Assembly: GCA_011009095.1 (NCBI GenBank)
Contig: VTPC01001827.1
Location: 1-64,000, forward strand
DNA length: 64,000 bases
Source of the DNA: Ignelater luminosus
Lineage: Eukaryota > Arthropoda > Insecta > Coleoptera > Elateridae
Direction: 5' to 3'
The position numbers and the translations under genes are program-made. The notes below the pieces were generated by a model, which saw only the letters and a program-made list of their open reading frames with translations, searched no databases and had not been told where the DNA came from. This document shows positions 1 through 12,425 of the stretch, in pieces. Every line of letters starts with the position of its first letter. Within the stretch, counting starts at the first letter, position 1.

Positions 1-459
1 GCGTTGCCGCAAAAATGGAAATATTTTTCTCAAGCTACTAAATACAACCCTTAACTTAATTCTTAAAACCCTACGGTTAGGCAACCATCATAACAGCGAT
101 GCAATGCGTGTAATGTGCCAAACATTCAAAGGCGGCAAATGCAGCCGCAAGCATGGTATCACAGCCCACTGGACCCAGAAACATTTATAACACTTTGTAT
201 TAATATTAATGTCCTAATCTCACAAAATTAAACAAATCGCACATTTTGTTTCGTAAACACAGTATATGTTATCCTAACCTCAGAATTTGAACAAATTATG
301 TGACCATATGGTGACCACCCAGTTTGGTACAAACTTGAGTTTATCAGTTTTGATGTCATCATTCTAGACTGATAGTCAAGTTTGATCAAATTATTTGACA
401 ACGTGATCTGGGCTTAAACTAAGATAAGCCGTGAGTTTTCAAGGGTGGGCTTCCTAGTC

Positions 460-637
460 TAATAATAATAATAATAATAAATAAATAATAATAATAATAA
501 ATAAATAATAATAATAAATAAAATAAATAATAATAATAAATAAAATAAATAATAATAATAAATAAATAATAATAATAATAAATAAATAATAATACTAATA
601 CTAATACTAATACTAATACTAATACTAATGCTAATAC

Positions 638-689
<52 letters not shown>

Positions 690-690
690 C
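460..690. repeat. (AAT)n microsatellite with AAAT and ACT variants
   Basis: About 230 bp of AAT/AAAT repeats with an internal block of roughly eight ACTAAT-type units near 593-636. The mixed unit structure suggests repeated slippage and point mutation. The long minus-strand frame across it (leucine, isoleucine and tyrosine runs) is only a translation of the repeat. Confidence 0.95.
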
Positions 691-1596
691 CCAATTTTTC
701 AATACAAATCTTAACAAGTTTTGAACCATATCATATCAATTTTTGATTTTCTCTTGCTTCAGATTTTTGAAAGTTTCCTGATTTTATAGCGGAATCTTCT
801 GATTTCTTTGATAAAAATCTTCGGAAATGTAAAAATAAGGGTTGACACTGCGGTCACACCATGTTGCCGCTATCAACTAACTGACATTGGCAATTAACCA
901 TGCAGATAGGTTGTGTTTTATTATTTGTCAACAGCTGTCAAAAAATAAGGATTACAAATAATGATAAACTATCACCATATAGTTGCCGGTTTATCAAAAA
1001 ATGTAAAATGAAGAAAAATTGTGGAAAGTGTTATGGTTTTCTAAATTAATTCATTTACTAATAAGGCATGTTATTTTATTCAAATTCTTCAAGAACTAGG
1101 AAAAATAAAATACAAAGTAATATGTAGACAATCCATCTAAAATAAAACAGAAAGTTTTGACACCTAAGAAGCTTAAACATGAACATTTATATTATTAGTT
1201 TTGCGTTACTGTACAAGTATGCCCTTACCACACATCCTCTGTAGGATATCAGTAGCGATGTCATTCAAACATTAATATTTAATATACTTAATATTACAGT
1301 GCTTGTTTTTTTTGTGAATTTATTACATGTAGCCCAAAAAACCATGAACAAAGAGCTACCACATATTCTTGGAGTCAAAATAAGTCAATTGAACCAACCT
1401 TACCTGTATACCAAAATGCTTTGTTTGTCCATGAGGGGCCCTTAAAGATTATTAAAAAATTCTGTTTTTTTTTTCAAATAACTCAAAAACACTTTGTCAG
1501 GTTTGAATAAGATTTGCTATGTAAATACGCCCATGCTAGTAGCATTAGACTGTGTGAAAAAGTATTTGAGATTGGATATCAGTGGCATTTTAAATA

Positions 1597-1795
1597 CAGT
1601 AGCTGCTCGGTAAGGGGAATATTCTTTAACACAAATAATCCAATTAAATGAACACACAGAATTTAACATTACGGGTTCTATAGATTCTAAAATTATTAAA
1701 TATAGTTGCAGAATCAATTTAATTCGAAAACATGAACAATCCAGTTCTGTGAACTTACCTTGTTTTTATTAATTCATATAAGCGAGCAGCTACTG
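1597..1795. mobile_element. Short pogo/Tc1-like MITE (199 bp, TA target duplication)
   Basis: The ends are perfect 13-bp inverted repeats: CAGTAGCTGCTCG at 1597-1609 and its complement ending at 1795. Both ends are flanked directly by TA, the target duplication of the Tc1/mariner/pogo superfamily. The terminal CAGT...TCG pattern resembles pogo/Tigger ends. The element is far too short to encode a transposase, so it would have moved in trans. Class assignment rests on the terminus and TSD only. Confidence 0.7.
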
Positions 1796-2656
1796 TACTT
1801 TAAATAATTACATTTTTTTATATAATTTTATTTATGATAACCTAAATAAGTAATAAAAATTCTAATTTTAAAAAATATTTGAGACAGTTGAAATTGCAAC
1901 CGATGTTTAAGATTGGTTTAACCAGAAACTAGCTCCTGCAGAATAATCACAATCTCATCTCCATTAAAATGTGAATGTTCAATCATTCAAGTATTTTGAT
2001 GTATAACTCTGTTGACTTTATTGTTCCATCACTTCTTTTTGTTTTATTTCTAAACCTAGAAAATACAAACAATCTTTAGTGGAGATTTTAATATTGCTTT
2101 TCAGGTTATTCAGATAAATATAGTTTTGAACGATTTCTCAACCTACTTATTAAGTAATTTGATTGATGCTGCATCATCATCTACCTGATTTTGTTACAAT
2201 TCTTCACACATTTCTTCCTTTCCATCATCAAGATTTAATCATGAATTTATTGTTCTGAAGAGCTAACCTGCAATCTTGGCCTAGACTTGCAAGCTTTGTA
2301 AGGAACATATGCTTAATGTACCTAGGTATTGATGGAGGCTGTATGCACATGTGCTAAAAATAGAAGATTGCAGACATGATCTTGATATATTTCCATTTAT
2401 AAATCTTTGAATGGAAAAGATATGGTTGCCTTAAGTGTAAGTCACAACCATGTTGGAATATCGAAATTTAAAAGAGATACAATTCAAGAGAGTTAATCTT
2501 GTCATGGCCCAAACTGTTTAATATTTATCTAAAACGTTAACTATCTCAAGAATCCCCTCAAATAAAAATCTCTGATAGTACTTTTAAACTATTTCTGTCT
2601 ATACATCTACAACTATAAGTTTTTATTACAAATCATTCTTTTTATGTCCATGCATT

Positions 2657-4347
2657 TCACTCAGAAGCTTTCTCTTTATTATGAATATGCAAATGTCTCA
2701 ATAACCCACTTTTCTGTGCATATCTATAATTGCATACATAGCATTCAAAAGGTTTCTCACTACTATGAACAAGCATATGTTTCCGTAAATGAGTTTTCAT
2801 TGTACATTTATAACCACACATTTCACACTCAAATGGCTTCTCTCCGCTATGAACACGGTAATGTATCTTTAAACTACCGCCTTGTGTACATTTATAACCA
2901 CATATTTTACACTCAAAAGGTTTCTCTCCGCTGTGAATCCGCACGTGACTTCTTAAGCTACTTTTCTGTTTAAATTTTTCATAGCATACTTTGCACTCGA
3001 AAGATTTCACTTCACTATGTATAAGCATATGCGTCCTTAAATAACTCTTCTGTGTACATTTAAAATTGCACATTTTACATTCAAAAGGTTTTTCTGCACC
3101 ATGAACGCGAACATGTGATTCTAAATAACTCTTCCTGGCACATTTATAATTGCATATATTACACTGAAATGGCTTATCTCCATTATGTATTCGAACATGT
3201 TGTTCTAAAATAGTTTTTGTCCTGCATTTATAATCACACGCAGAACACTCAAAAGGTTTCTCCCCGCTGTGGATGCGCATGTGGGTTTTTAAATAACTTT
3301 TTTGTCTACATTTATAATCGCATATTTTACATCCAAATGGTTTCTCTCCACTATGTACTAGCAAATGCGCCTTTAAATAGGTTTTTGCTGCAAATCTATT
3401 ATGACATATTTTACACTTAAAAGGCTTCTCTGGACTATGAATACGCATGTGCGATTTTAAACTACTCTTATGTTTACACTTATAGCTGCATAATGTACAT
3501 TCCAGAGGTTTCTCTTCACTATGAATAACCATGTGAATCTTCAAATTGGTTTTTCGTGTACATTTATAACTGCATATCATACACTGGAAAGGTTTATCCC
3601 CATTATGTGCGACTAAATGAGCTTTTAAATTGGGTTTCTTTGTAAACTTTTGATCACATAACTTACACTTAAAAGGCTTTTCTGTACTATGAATATACAT
3701 GTGACTTTTTAAACCACTTTTAGTTATAAATTTATGATTGCATGTGATGCATTCAAAAGGTTTCTTTCCGCTATGTATGCACATGTGTATTTCTAAAGAA
3801 TCTTTCCTTGCACATTTATAGTTACAAATCTTACACCCAAAAGGTTTGTCGCCATTATGAACACGCATATGAGCACTTAAAGCACTTTTCCATCCAAATT
3901 TATAATTGCATATTTCACACTCATAAGGTTTTTCGCCACTATGAGTGCGTATATGTTGTTTTAATCTACCTTTTAATGTGCATTTGTAATCACACATTTT
4001 ACACTGAAAACATTTGCTATATCCATTATGAGCATGCATAGTATGTATTTCCAGATCCGTTTTCTGTAAGCATTTGTAAGTGCATATGTCACATTGCAAG
4101 AAATTTTCTGGGGATTCCACTTTTATGTTTGGTGGATCTGGAAGTCTTATATCAGACTGATTTGGTATATCTTCAGAAGAGTATTTGATAGTACCTAGGG
4201 GAAAAGAAGAATTAGGTGGAAGAACAAAAGGATATAAATGTGGTTACCATCTGATAAGGCCAACTGCTCGGGAGTAATAAAACAAAAATTTGCAGAATTT
4301 GGCATTTTACAGTCTTCACTTTCTTCCGTTTTGCGTACAGGCTCCAT
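2657..4347 (-). CDS. C2H2 zinc-finger protein with 17 fingers, two exons
   Basis: Proposed CDS is complement(4248..4347) joined to complement(2657..4194), 545 residues. Exon 1 encodes an acidic leader starting MEPVRKTEESEDCK and ends ...LALSD in phase 1 at a GTAACC donor. Exon 2 begins after CCTAG. The phase is consistent. After a linker of about 60 residues come 17 tandem C2H2 fingers, each about 28 residues with TGEKP-type linkers (HSGEKPFE variants). Most carry the pattern C-x2-C-x-Y-K-C, with a cysteine two to three residues past the usual knuckle. The last finger ends close to the C-terminus. The protein is probably nuclear and binds DNA (or RNA); no KRAB, ZAD or BTB domain is visible, so targets and role are unknown. 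The gene at 23-24 kb shares exon design and finger style and is a likely paralogue. Start choice: the upstream in-frame ATG at 4410 is possible, but the 4347 ATG gives a leader like that of the paralogue. Confidence 0.85.
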
Positions 4348-5088
4348 TGCTGAAATTATATGTTCTTGTAAGTTATGAAAGAAAAACTCGTATGAAAAAC
4401 TAATATGCATATGGAAAAACTACAAAAGTCAATTGTCTAAACAGTTGCAAGAGTTACCGCTGCGCTTTCAACTAGAAACACAGCGCAGGGACTTTAACAG
4501 ACAGTTAGGCAGAGTCCCCTGTTACGAATGTAAAATAGTCTATACAAAATGAGATTGAAATAGTTAGAAAAATTCAACCACCCATTCGGTAGCAGTTGTA
4601 CATCAAGAAAGAAATACGTTTTTTAAGAACCTCCCTTTCATTTCATAAAAAAACATCCCTTTTAAAAAGCCAGAAAAGCGTTTGAGAGTCTCTGGAATAT
4701 AAAATGTGTCTGTACAAAACAAAGCAATAAGAAACAAAACGGCAATTAATCACGTATGTGCCGTAAGTTGTAATAATTAATGGTTTTAGGTGGTTTTACA
4801 GACACTATGTCGAGCCAGTGTTGCCAGACTGAGAGATTTATCCCTTAATTAAGAAGTATTTTACCTAGTAGGGGCTAAAGGGATTATTTAATTTTTAAAT
4901 TAACCAATTTCATTCCAAAATCAAACGGGGCTTTCTTTCTAAAGAAAACTCTCATAATTCCAGTTTTTCTTATAAGAAATAATTCACAAATCTCAATTCA
5001 AAGAAGTTATTCTAGGAATCTAGGTCATTGCAACACATTTTATAAAGAAAAGTATAAAATCAAAACGTTGCGAATACAATACACCGGG
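4348..5088. other. Upstream region of the 17-finger gene
   Basis: Presumed 5' UTR and promoter area of the minus-strand zinc-finger gene, then AT-rich intergenic DNA. I see no coding exon, RNA gene or clear TATA/initiator pair that would fix a transcription start. Confidence 0.4.
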
Positions 5089-5462
5089 TGTTCCATTTAA
5101 CTTGAGACAACTAAATATCTCAAGAAATAAGCATTGTACGAAAAAAATGTTCTAAATAAACCTTTAATATTATCAAGGGGGACGTCTGCCTGTGTGAAAA
5201 TTAACCCGGCACCACCGTCTCCTGGGGGTGAAGCGGGGGGCAACTTTGAAATTTCAAATGGGAACCCCCATTTTTTTATTGCCGATTCGGATTCCTTAAA
5301 GAAAAATACGCAAGTTCTGTTGAAAACATTTTTTTCGAATCGTGATAGATAGCGCTGTAATCAATGAGAATTAGTTTTCGCCATTTTCTTGAAGAAAAAT
5401 CAACCGCTTATATGCAAAACGATTCTAAAATTATTGTCGATTGAAAAGTAGTGTCCCTGATG
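5089..5462. repeat. Fragment of an unclassified interspersed element
   Basis: It begins ACCGGGTGTTCCATTTAACT, a terminus style (GGGTGT-C-C at the edge, followed by 'atatctcaagaa') common in insect non-autonomous elements. It ends where the MCAD segmental duplication begins. No second terminus is visible, so the element is probably truncated by the duplication junction. The short plus-strand frame inside has no recognisable domain. Confidence 0.35.
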
Positions 5463-6121
5463 TCCCGCTTCGTGTGGTGGGTGCTAAGTATGATGCTTCT
5501 GGTACAGCTTCTGATGAGCTGCCTTGATATGGTAAAACCCTAATGCAGATTGTGAGCTCTGGTTTCTTGTTTACTACAGCGGCCGTTGGTTATTGTGGAT
5601 CTTTGGTTATTAGATCTTCAGCAGCAAAGCAAAGGGGCGTAAGTCCTCGGCCTCACTGGAATAACTTGACACAGCTACGAGAGGGCACTTTGCAGCACAC
5701 GAGATTGCTGCATCGCGTTGATCTCACAAGAGGCCATGTCATCCATCTTGATGGTATGAAGACGATTGGTCTGCACCTGTGTGCGCATCTGTTGTGTTGG
5801 TGAGAGCTTCTTGTCTCCTGCCAAGGTAACCAGTTCTGGTAGAATAGTATCCCGATAAGAAGGATGATTAATGATGCAACAAACTGATGTGGGAAGAAAA
5901 TGCGTTAACATCATCCCCTTTCTTCAGATTTAGGAAATCTTTTCTGTGATGCAGTTGGTCGACGTAGTAGTTGTTGCGTCCATAGATGTTGGTTTCCCTC
6001 GAAAGACCACGACGGACTAGTCTCCAAGACAGTGGATCGAGGACCATGTACAAAGTTGCCAGACTTAGTCCGGAAATTGTTTGTGATATGAGATCAACTT
6101 TTTCGACTTGATCTCTGAGGT
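5463..6121. mobile_element. Right part of a TIR element (left end lost)
   Basis: Matches the right two-thirds of the 889-bp element at 13452-14340, including the hairpin end (AGATCAACTTTTTCGACTTG around 6090). The left inverted repeat is absent, because unit A begins inside the element. Short frames on both strands have no recognisable domain. Confidence 0.55.
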
Positions 6122-6289
6122 AGGAAGAATTTTTTAAGTTTTACGCAATAATTAAAAATTTCTTCAGTTTCTTACTAAACTTTATTTAATGAAACCAACA
6201 CTTTTATTTTCCGTTTTGTTTTCATTACGCAGATAGCGTAACACACCTGCAAATATAGCCAACTGTGTAACGCCTACTTCAATTACTTG

Positions 6290-6475
6290 CTTTTAACCTC
6301 TCGGGCCGTCAGGCCTGTCGAGCCTTTTGGACGTCTCGGCCCTTCGCGTTTATGGGATTTTTTTGGATTTCTCGGCCCTTTGGGCTTCTCGGATCTGTCG
6401 GTCCGTTTGAAGCTCCGGCGTATTGGATCGTTCAGGCCTCCGGCCTGTTGGAGCGTTCGGGCCTATCAAAATGTT
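6290..6475. repeat. GC-rich imperfect repeat of CGGGCC/TCGAGCC motifs
   Basis: A GC-rich island in AT-rich DNA, built of imperfect units such as CAGGCCTGTCGAGCC and CTCGGCCCTTTGGGCTTCTC. A related copy lies at 14520-14695 in unit B. The same motif (CCTGTCGAGCCTCTC) recurs in the ftz-f1 intron near 30055 and 31670. It is probably part of a dispersed element rather than a CpG-type promoter. Confidence 0.5.
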
Positions 6476-7554
6476 ACCGATTTTTTTTCCAGTTGGAGCA
6501 ACCTACGTAGCATAAAGGGTCCCTGTACCCAATAAAGGAAAGTCATTAACCAAGAGATGGTCCTAGATTTCGTCAGAAGGGCGGAAGAAACTCAGTAATA
6601 ATTAAAATAAATTTTAAAAAACTTACCGCTTTGTCAGAGGGTTTACAAAAACCACTGTCATCATCTAAGGGAAGTTCCAGGCAGGGTCGGATCCACGTGA
6701 ATATCTTTGAAGACATTATTTCAACAATGTTACTATTTCACAGACAAATAGTGAATGTATGGTTTAAAAATGTGATAGAAAAAAATTTTATCTTTCACAT
6801 CCCTTCCTTCGTGATTAAAATAAGACAGCTGAATTACTAGAAATATTGAAGTTCAACGAGACTGGTTATACTTCCAATCTCTTAATTGCTTTTGCAATTA
6901 CGAGATTAGGGTATTAAGGTCATAAATAAAATTCAACGAAACCCCCCTCGAGGATAAGGACTGTTACAGCAATATTTACCTACCTATTTCTAGAAGAAAT
7001 GTAACTTTTATTAAATCAATAAATTAATAGAATTTTCCATAAATTGTAAAAATATGAACAAAAACGCGCGTCGTATTAAAATATGCAAAAAAATGTAAAA
7101 ATTCAGCATTTTGCATAAAATCCGAGCTTTATTTATTACCACCGACTCAAAATATCATACAGATACGATAAGAAATACCTATATCCCAATACAAAAAGCA
7201 AAGTCCATTTGTATTTTGGTTTGGAGAAAATAACTTATGAATAATTTGAAATTCTTGCTTATTTGAATAAATATAAAAATAATAATTGCTAATTGTTTTG
7301 CTAATGTTCTGATACTAATTCTATTCATATATGCCATACCACTGTTATTTTAAATTTCTGTAGGTTGTGCTGAGGATTATTTTTGGCTGTTTTATATTCC
7401 GTGACCTTTGATACATAATATGTAAATTTTACAAAAGTTCCTTTACTTTTACATTAACATTGAAAAAATGACTAAAACATTTTTGTACATACCAGTCAAC
7501 AGCCAAGTTTAATTGAAACATTAAATTTTTGTTGGGGCTAGAATCGTTATCAGA
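6476..7554. other. Upstream region of MCAD copy 1
   Basis: AT-rich, paralogous to about 14696-15636 with small indels. The last few hundred bases should hold the MCAD promoter and 5' UTR. No TATA box or initiator can be assigned with confidence. No coding exon is visible. Confidence 0.4.
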
Positions 7555-9780
7555 ATGTTCTTATCAAAGGTTTATAAATACTGCAAGTTGCAACCTTGTA
7601 ACTCAATGTAAAATGAAATTTTATTTGCAGATACTTAGAAATACAAGATGTTTTTTACAAACATCTAGGACATTATCAACTAGTTCACCAGAAACAGGAG
7701 CACAACAAAATGAAACCGGAACATCACCAAATGGATTCTGTTTTGGTATGTGGTATACTTTGTTAATAAACATATTAATTAATTGATTTAAAATATTTGC
7801 TTGCAGCATTAAGTGAGACGCAAAAGGAAATTCAGGATCTAGCACGTAAATTTTCAAGAGAAGAAATTTTACCTGCAGCAGCTGAATATGATAAAAGTGG
7901 TGAATATCCATGGCCTTTGTTTAAGAAAGCGTGGTCTCTTGGTTTAGTTACCAATATTATACCTACAGAATATGGTAAAATCAATTTCTGTGTCAAACTC
8001 AGACTTAGTGTATGATTAAATTAATTATATTGTAGGAGGACTGGGGCATAACGTGTTTGATGATTCCTTAATAGTTGAAGAGATGTCTTATGCATGTTCT
8101 GGAATAAATATTGCAATATACAGTCCAAAATTTGGTGTTAGTAATTAATATATCAATGCAATGAAAAATTTTCTGAACAAGAAATCTTAAAATTCAGTAT
8201 TCATACTTATGATGTTTGCTTGTTAGTACGAATACCTGCAGGAAATTAGATGTACTGATTTGCATAAAATTTAGCGTATTCGATTTTATAGTGTTCTGCT
8301 AACTGCTTATAAGCCAGAAATTCGGAACTGTTACAAGCCTGACAATGAGTTGTCAAAATTTAGCAAGTTTTTTCTGCAGTGTGAAAAACTGATTTTCTAC
8401 GTACACGTACTGGAGAGAAACCTCTCTAAATTTAGATAACTTCTTGAATATTTAAGCTCGAACATAATTCTTATCATTCTAGATTTAGTATTAAAGCAAT
8501 CCAGTACACTATAAAATAGAATATCATATGTAGTACGTAAATTTGAAAAATTATTGCAAGTAACGTTTGAATATAGAAAGTTAGGTTAGAAAATTCCTGA
8601 TTTATATACTAATAACAGACAAGATTTTTGTTGTCACATAAAACTAATATTCTTTGATTTCCAGCAAATACCCGTCATTCTTGCTGGTAATGATGCGCAA
8701 AAGAAAAAATACTTGGGTCGAATAGTAGAAGAACCATTGCATGCAGTAAGAAACAAGATGAATTCTTTAATATTTTTAATTATATTGAATATTTTCATAG
8801 TCCTTTTGTGTAACTGAACCAGGTGGTGGTTCAGATGTAAATGGAGTAAAAACTAAAGCAGTCAAAAAAGGCGATGAATGGATTATGAACGGACAGAAAA
8901 TGTGGATTACTAGTGGTGGAATTGCTAATTGGTAAAATCTACGCTCTTTCCAATTTAAGCAGGTATAATACAACTCAATGGTTTTAGGTATTGTGTTTTA
9001 GCTCGTACACATCCAGATCCAAAAGCACCAGCAAGTAAAGCATTTACGGCATTTATTGTGGAACGCGAATGGCCTGGTGTTACTCCTGGTAGAAAAGTGT
9101 GAACCATATTCATAATAAGGAGAAGTGAGATATTATTAATTGTGATTCTAGGAAATTAATATGGGGCAAAGAGCATCTGATACACGTGGAATAACTTTCG
9201 AAGATGTGAGAATACCTAAAGAAAATGTTGTTGGCGAAGAAGGAGCTGGATTCAAGATAGCTATGAATTTCTTTGATGTTAGCAGACCTGTTGTAAGCTT
9301 TTTAAAAGTGGCATCGATTTCACATTCTACGTTAACTACAGATTTATTTATGAATAGGTGGCAGCTTTTGCAACCGGTGTAGCTCAGCGTTGTCTTGATG
9401 AAGCGTCAAAATATACACTTCAACGAAAAACATTCGGTGTACCCATAGCTCAGCATCAAGCTGTTGCATTTATGTTAGCTGACATGGCCGTGGGAGTTGA
9501 AACATCCCGCTTGGCATGGATGAAATCAGCATGGGAAGTTGATAATGGCAAACGCAACACATATATGGCATCAATTGCAAAATGTCTTGCTGCTGATGTT
9601 GCAAATAAATGTGCAACGGATGCCGTGCAGATATTTGGTGGAAATGGATTTAATACTGAATATCCTGTTGAGAAATTGATGAGAGATGCCAAGATTCTTC
9701 AAATTTATGAAGGCACTTCACAAATTCAGAGAGTTATTATATCTCGTTATCTAAATGAAAGAGCTAAATCGTTAAATTAA
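7555..9780 (+). CDS. Mcad: Medium-chain acyl-CoA dehydrogenase, mitochondrial (copy 1)
   Basis: Nine coding exons: 7555-7569, 7631-7745, 7807-7974, 8036-8136, 8665-8745, 8801-8931, 8988-9096, 9152-9292, 9358-9780; all GT-AG, phases consistent, 427 residues. Exon 1 gives MFLSK; with exon 2 ([19 protein letters not shown]) this forms a basic, Ser/Thr-rich mitochondrial targeting peptide. The enzyme is an FAD-dependent homotetramer catalysing the first step of beta-oxidation of medium-chain acyl-CoAs and passing electrons to ETF. Visible family marks are [10 protein letters not shown] at the start of the mature protein, signature 1 ([13 protein letters not shown], usually EPGAGSD), [11 protein letters not shown], the [11 protein letters not shown] segment, signature 2 ([20 protein letters not shown]) and the catalytic glutamate in YEGTS (residue 405). 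A decayed LINE starts within about 70-100 bp of the stop. A near-identical second copy lies 8.1 kb downstream. No stop or frameshift is seen, so the copy looks functional. Confidence 0.95.
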
Positions 9781-9844
9781 AAGATATTGCTGATCTAATT
9801 TTTTTTCTTATATTGTATAATATAAAATTTTAAATTCTTTGCTT

Positions 9845-12425
9845 TGAGACCCACGTCAATGTTTTACCTCATAAGTAGTTGCTGGAAAGCTGGAATGTAA
9901 TCATCAATTCGGTTTAGTTTTGACCAAGTTGTTGCTATCCTATCCTAGAATCAAGATTATGTCCAAGATAGTGCCGAAGAAAGGTCGTAATTGTTTATAC
10001 TGCAGAAATAAAGCAGTTAATGGTCCTAAGTATAAAGTTTGTGGTGTGATCATTCATCCAAGATGTGTAGAACGCTTAAATGTTAAGGTTTTTGATGAAG
10101 AAAACATATTGTGCCCTGATTGTGATAAGAAAGAGTGCTGTAATTCAAGTAAAGTTGATAATGTTAATACTCAATGTGTACAAATGAATTCAAAGGCATT
10201 TATTTCTAAAATAATTTCATTTTTGAAAAGTGGTGTAAGTATTATTAAGGACGAAACAAAGTTATAATGTAAAGTAGCTTATCTAGATCAGACTGATAAT
10301 TTGAACTCAAACAACATTGACTTAGTGAGATTATTAAGTAAAGATCGTTTATTTGTTAACAAAGATACTAATTCTTATGAAGAAATTAAAGTTAATTCTT
10401 CTTCTGATAAACCTTTTATTACTGTAAATTATGCTTTTGACGCTGTCAGTAAAAAGAATTCAAAGGTTTGATATACAAGTTAACTTATCGCAGCAATACA
10501 ATGAACCAGTTAGAATGGTTTCAAATTTTAAAAATAAAGCTTCTCGTAATAAATTAATTATTGGTACTGGTTCTATGAATTCACAATCAGATGAGGGCTT
10601 CACGGCAGTAGCAAAACAAGCCTCTAGTTATGATGTACATGTTACAAGAGTCAATCCAAATGTTGACGACACCAAGATCAAGAATTATGTTATTAATTAA
10701 TACAGATATTCAATAATGAAAAAAACAGTTCCTTGTATATTAAGGTTACTCGTCTAAACGCTCAATATCTTGAACATTACAGTTCTTTTAAGGTCACTGT
10801 GAAATCGACTTATTTATCGCATTTATTTGATGGATCTTTTTGGCCATAAGGTGTTGCTGTTCGGAAATTCTATAATGCTCCTGTTCATTAGAAAGTTAAT
10901 AATGATTAACATTTTCAAAGCATCCAACATAATTATATTTTACCAAAATGTCTTAGGATTAAAGTTAATAAAATATTTACCAGTGTATATTAAGCAAAGA
11001 TCACACTGAAGTTTCTCTTTCGGAAACATGGCTTAATGAGAAAATTAACAGTTCAGAGATTATTGAGGGACGTTATGTCTTTCATCAAGACAGAAATCCT
11101 AAAACAATGAACAAAGAATGCAGTGGTGGAGTTCTTATCGCAATCAAGAAGAGTTTGTCATCTTTTCAAATTAGTCTCGATGTAGAAGATCGTGAAGAGA
11201 CATGGACTTGTGTTCATCTAGGTAGTAGAGGTTTATTTTCCACCGAATTTGGATATTTCTTTATATGAAGGTCATCTTGAATTAATTTCGGTGATTACCA
11301 TAACTTATCCTGATAGTATCATCTGTGTTTTAGGTGATTACAACCTACCTAATATTACATGGTATTGTGATAATTTTTGCGATACTAAATGTGATGTTTT
11401 AATTCCTATTAATGTACACTCTAAGTTAGATGAAACTGTCTGTGATAATTTTGCAATTTATAGTTTTTTTCAAAAGGATTATATTTATAATGCTAATAAT
11501 GTTATCTTAGATTTAGTATTTTGTAATGTAGATTTTGTAAATATTTTTCAACGGCCACACTTAACTAATCCTGACATAAATCATCCGTCTTTTGTATTAA
11601 ATATAAAAAATTGTCCTGAATCAACTCCTACTAATTGTGAAATATCTTATTTAGACTTTAAGAATGCACCATATGAGCTGATTAATAATCATTTAAACAA
11701 TTTTAGTTTAATAGAGGAATCTGTTAATATTTTCTGACATTATTAATCTTGTGATATCTTTATATGTTAAGTTAAAAAGCGTGCCAATGCAAAATCAGTT
11801 TAATTTTCCTAAATGGTTTGAAAAAGGCACTAAATAAATTATTGAAAAGAATATCGTTCACAAACAATTCAAACAGTCCAGATCTACAGATTACAATATA
11901 TTTAAGGATTTAAGAAATAAATGCTTTCAATCACTGTAAATTAAATAACATCAGAAACATTGAGTATAATATTTTAGAAAATCGTCAATGCTTCTGACAT
12001 TATTATGTTAGATCTCAAAAGGGAGGTAATTCTTTACCTAACTGCATTCAATATGAAAATTCCAATTGAAATCGTTTCTTTATTTGCAATTGCAAAGTAC
12101 TTCCCATCTGTTTATTGTCCCTATGGTACTTATAAAAGTAAACTTTGGGATAAAAGTTTAAACGAAATCGTTGATCTCTGTAATTTAAATATATCCAGAG
12201 AACTTATTTTCAATAAAATAAGGAACAAGAAGATCAACAAGGCATAACAGCATTTTCATAATGAGTAGACCATACCTGCCAGTCTTCCTTCTTAAATGAG
12301 AATGGGCTGGTGTTGGTATCAGGTTATAAAATGTTCAAACACTTGCAGTTTCAGCACCTCGTTGTGTATCAGCTGTTTCAACTTGTAGATCTTCAAGCAG
12401 TCAGAAGATGACAGTATGGATGGTG
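9845..12425 (+). mobile_element. Decayed non-LTR retrotransposon (CR1/Jockey-type)
   Basis: ORF1 starts at 9959 (MSKIVPKKGRNCLYC). It shows a PHD/RING-like cysteine-histidine pattern (CLYC, then C...HPRC, then CPDC) typical of ORF1 in several CR1-group LINEs, and is broken by a stop at 10265. ORF2 is represented by its APE endonuclease from about 10940 to 11680, spread over frames: FYQNVLGL, SLSETWLNEKINSSEI, GGVLIAIKKS and later VLGDYNLPNITW, followed by FPKWFEKGTK. I do not find the reverse-transcriptase core, so the middle or 3' half appears deleted before the tail at 12325-12425. Several stops and frameshifts make it inactive. The clade is inferred from ORF1 and endonuclease style only. 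Confidence 0.75.

Larger units (their letters stand above)
1..2656. other. Intergenic stretch downstream of the first zinc-finger gene
   Basis: AT-rich sequence with no recognisable coding exon on either strand. It contains the AAT microsatellite and the small pogo-like MITE listed separately. The last few hundred bases should include the 3' UTR of the minus-strand zinc-finger gene ending at 2657, but I could not choose a polyadenylation site. The other open frames here are short and low-complexity or lack protein-like composition. Confidence 0.6.
5463..10042. repeat. Segmental duplication, unit A (contains MCAD copy 1)
   Basis: Homologous in the same orientation to about 13682-18250. Homology starts near the shared CCCGCTTCGTGTGGTG and runs through a GC-rich patch, the MCAD promoter region, all nine exons and the first 200 bp of the LINE. 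It breaks at AAAGTTTGTGGTG here versus AAAGTTTGTAGTT in unit B. A further 100 bp (12325-12425) matches 18251-18350, because unit B lacks the LINE interior. Divergence is patchy: some blocks are near-identical and others differ by roughly 10% by eye. Confidence 0.9.

Noticed and set aside
419-694. Minus-strand 91-codon frame of Leu, Ile and Tyr runs
   Set aside because: Translation of the AAT microsatellite.
2644-4041. Plus-strand open frames rich in Tyr/His/Ser
   Set aside because: They lie antisense to the C2H2 finger array and repeat with its 84-nt period; they are shadows of the real minus-strand gene. The same applies to 23358-24017.
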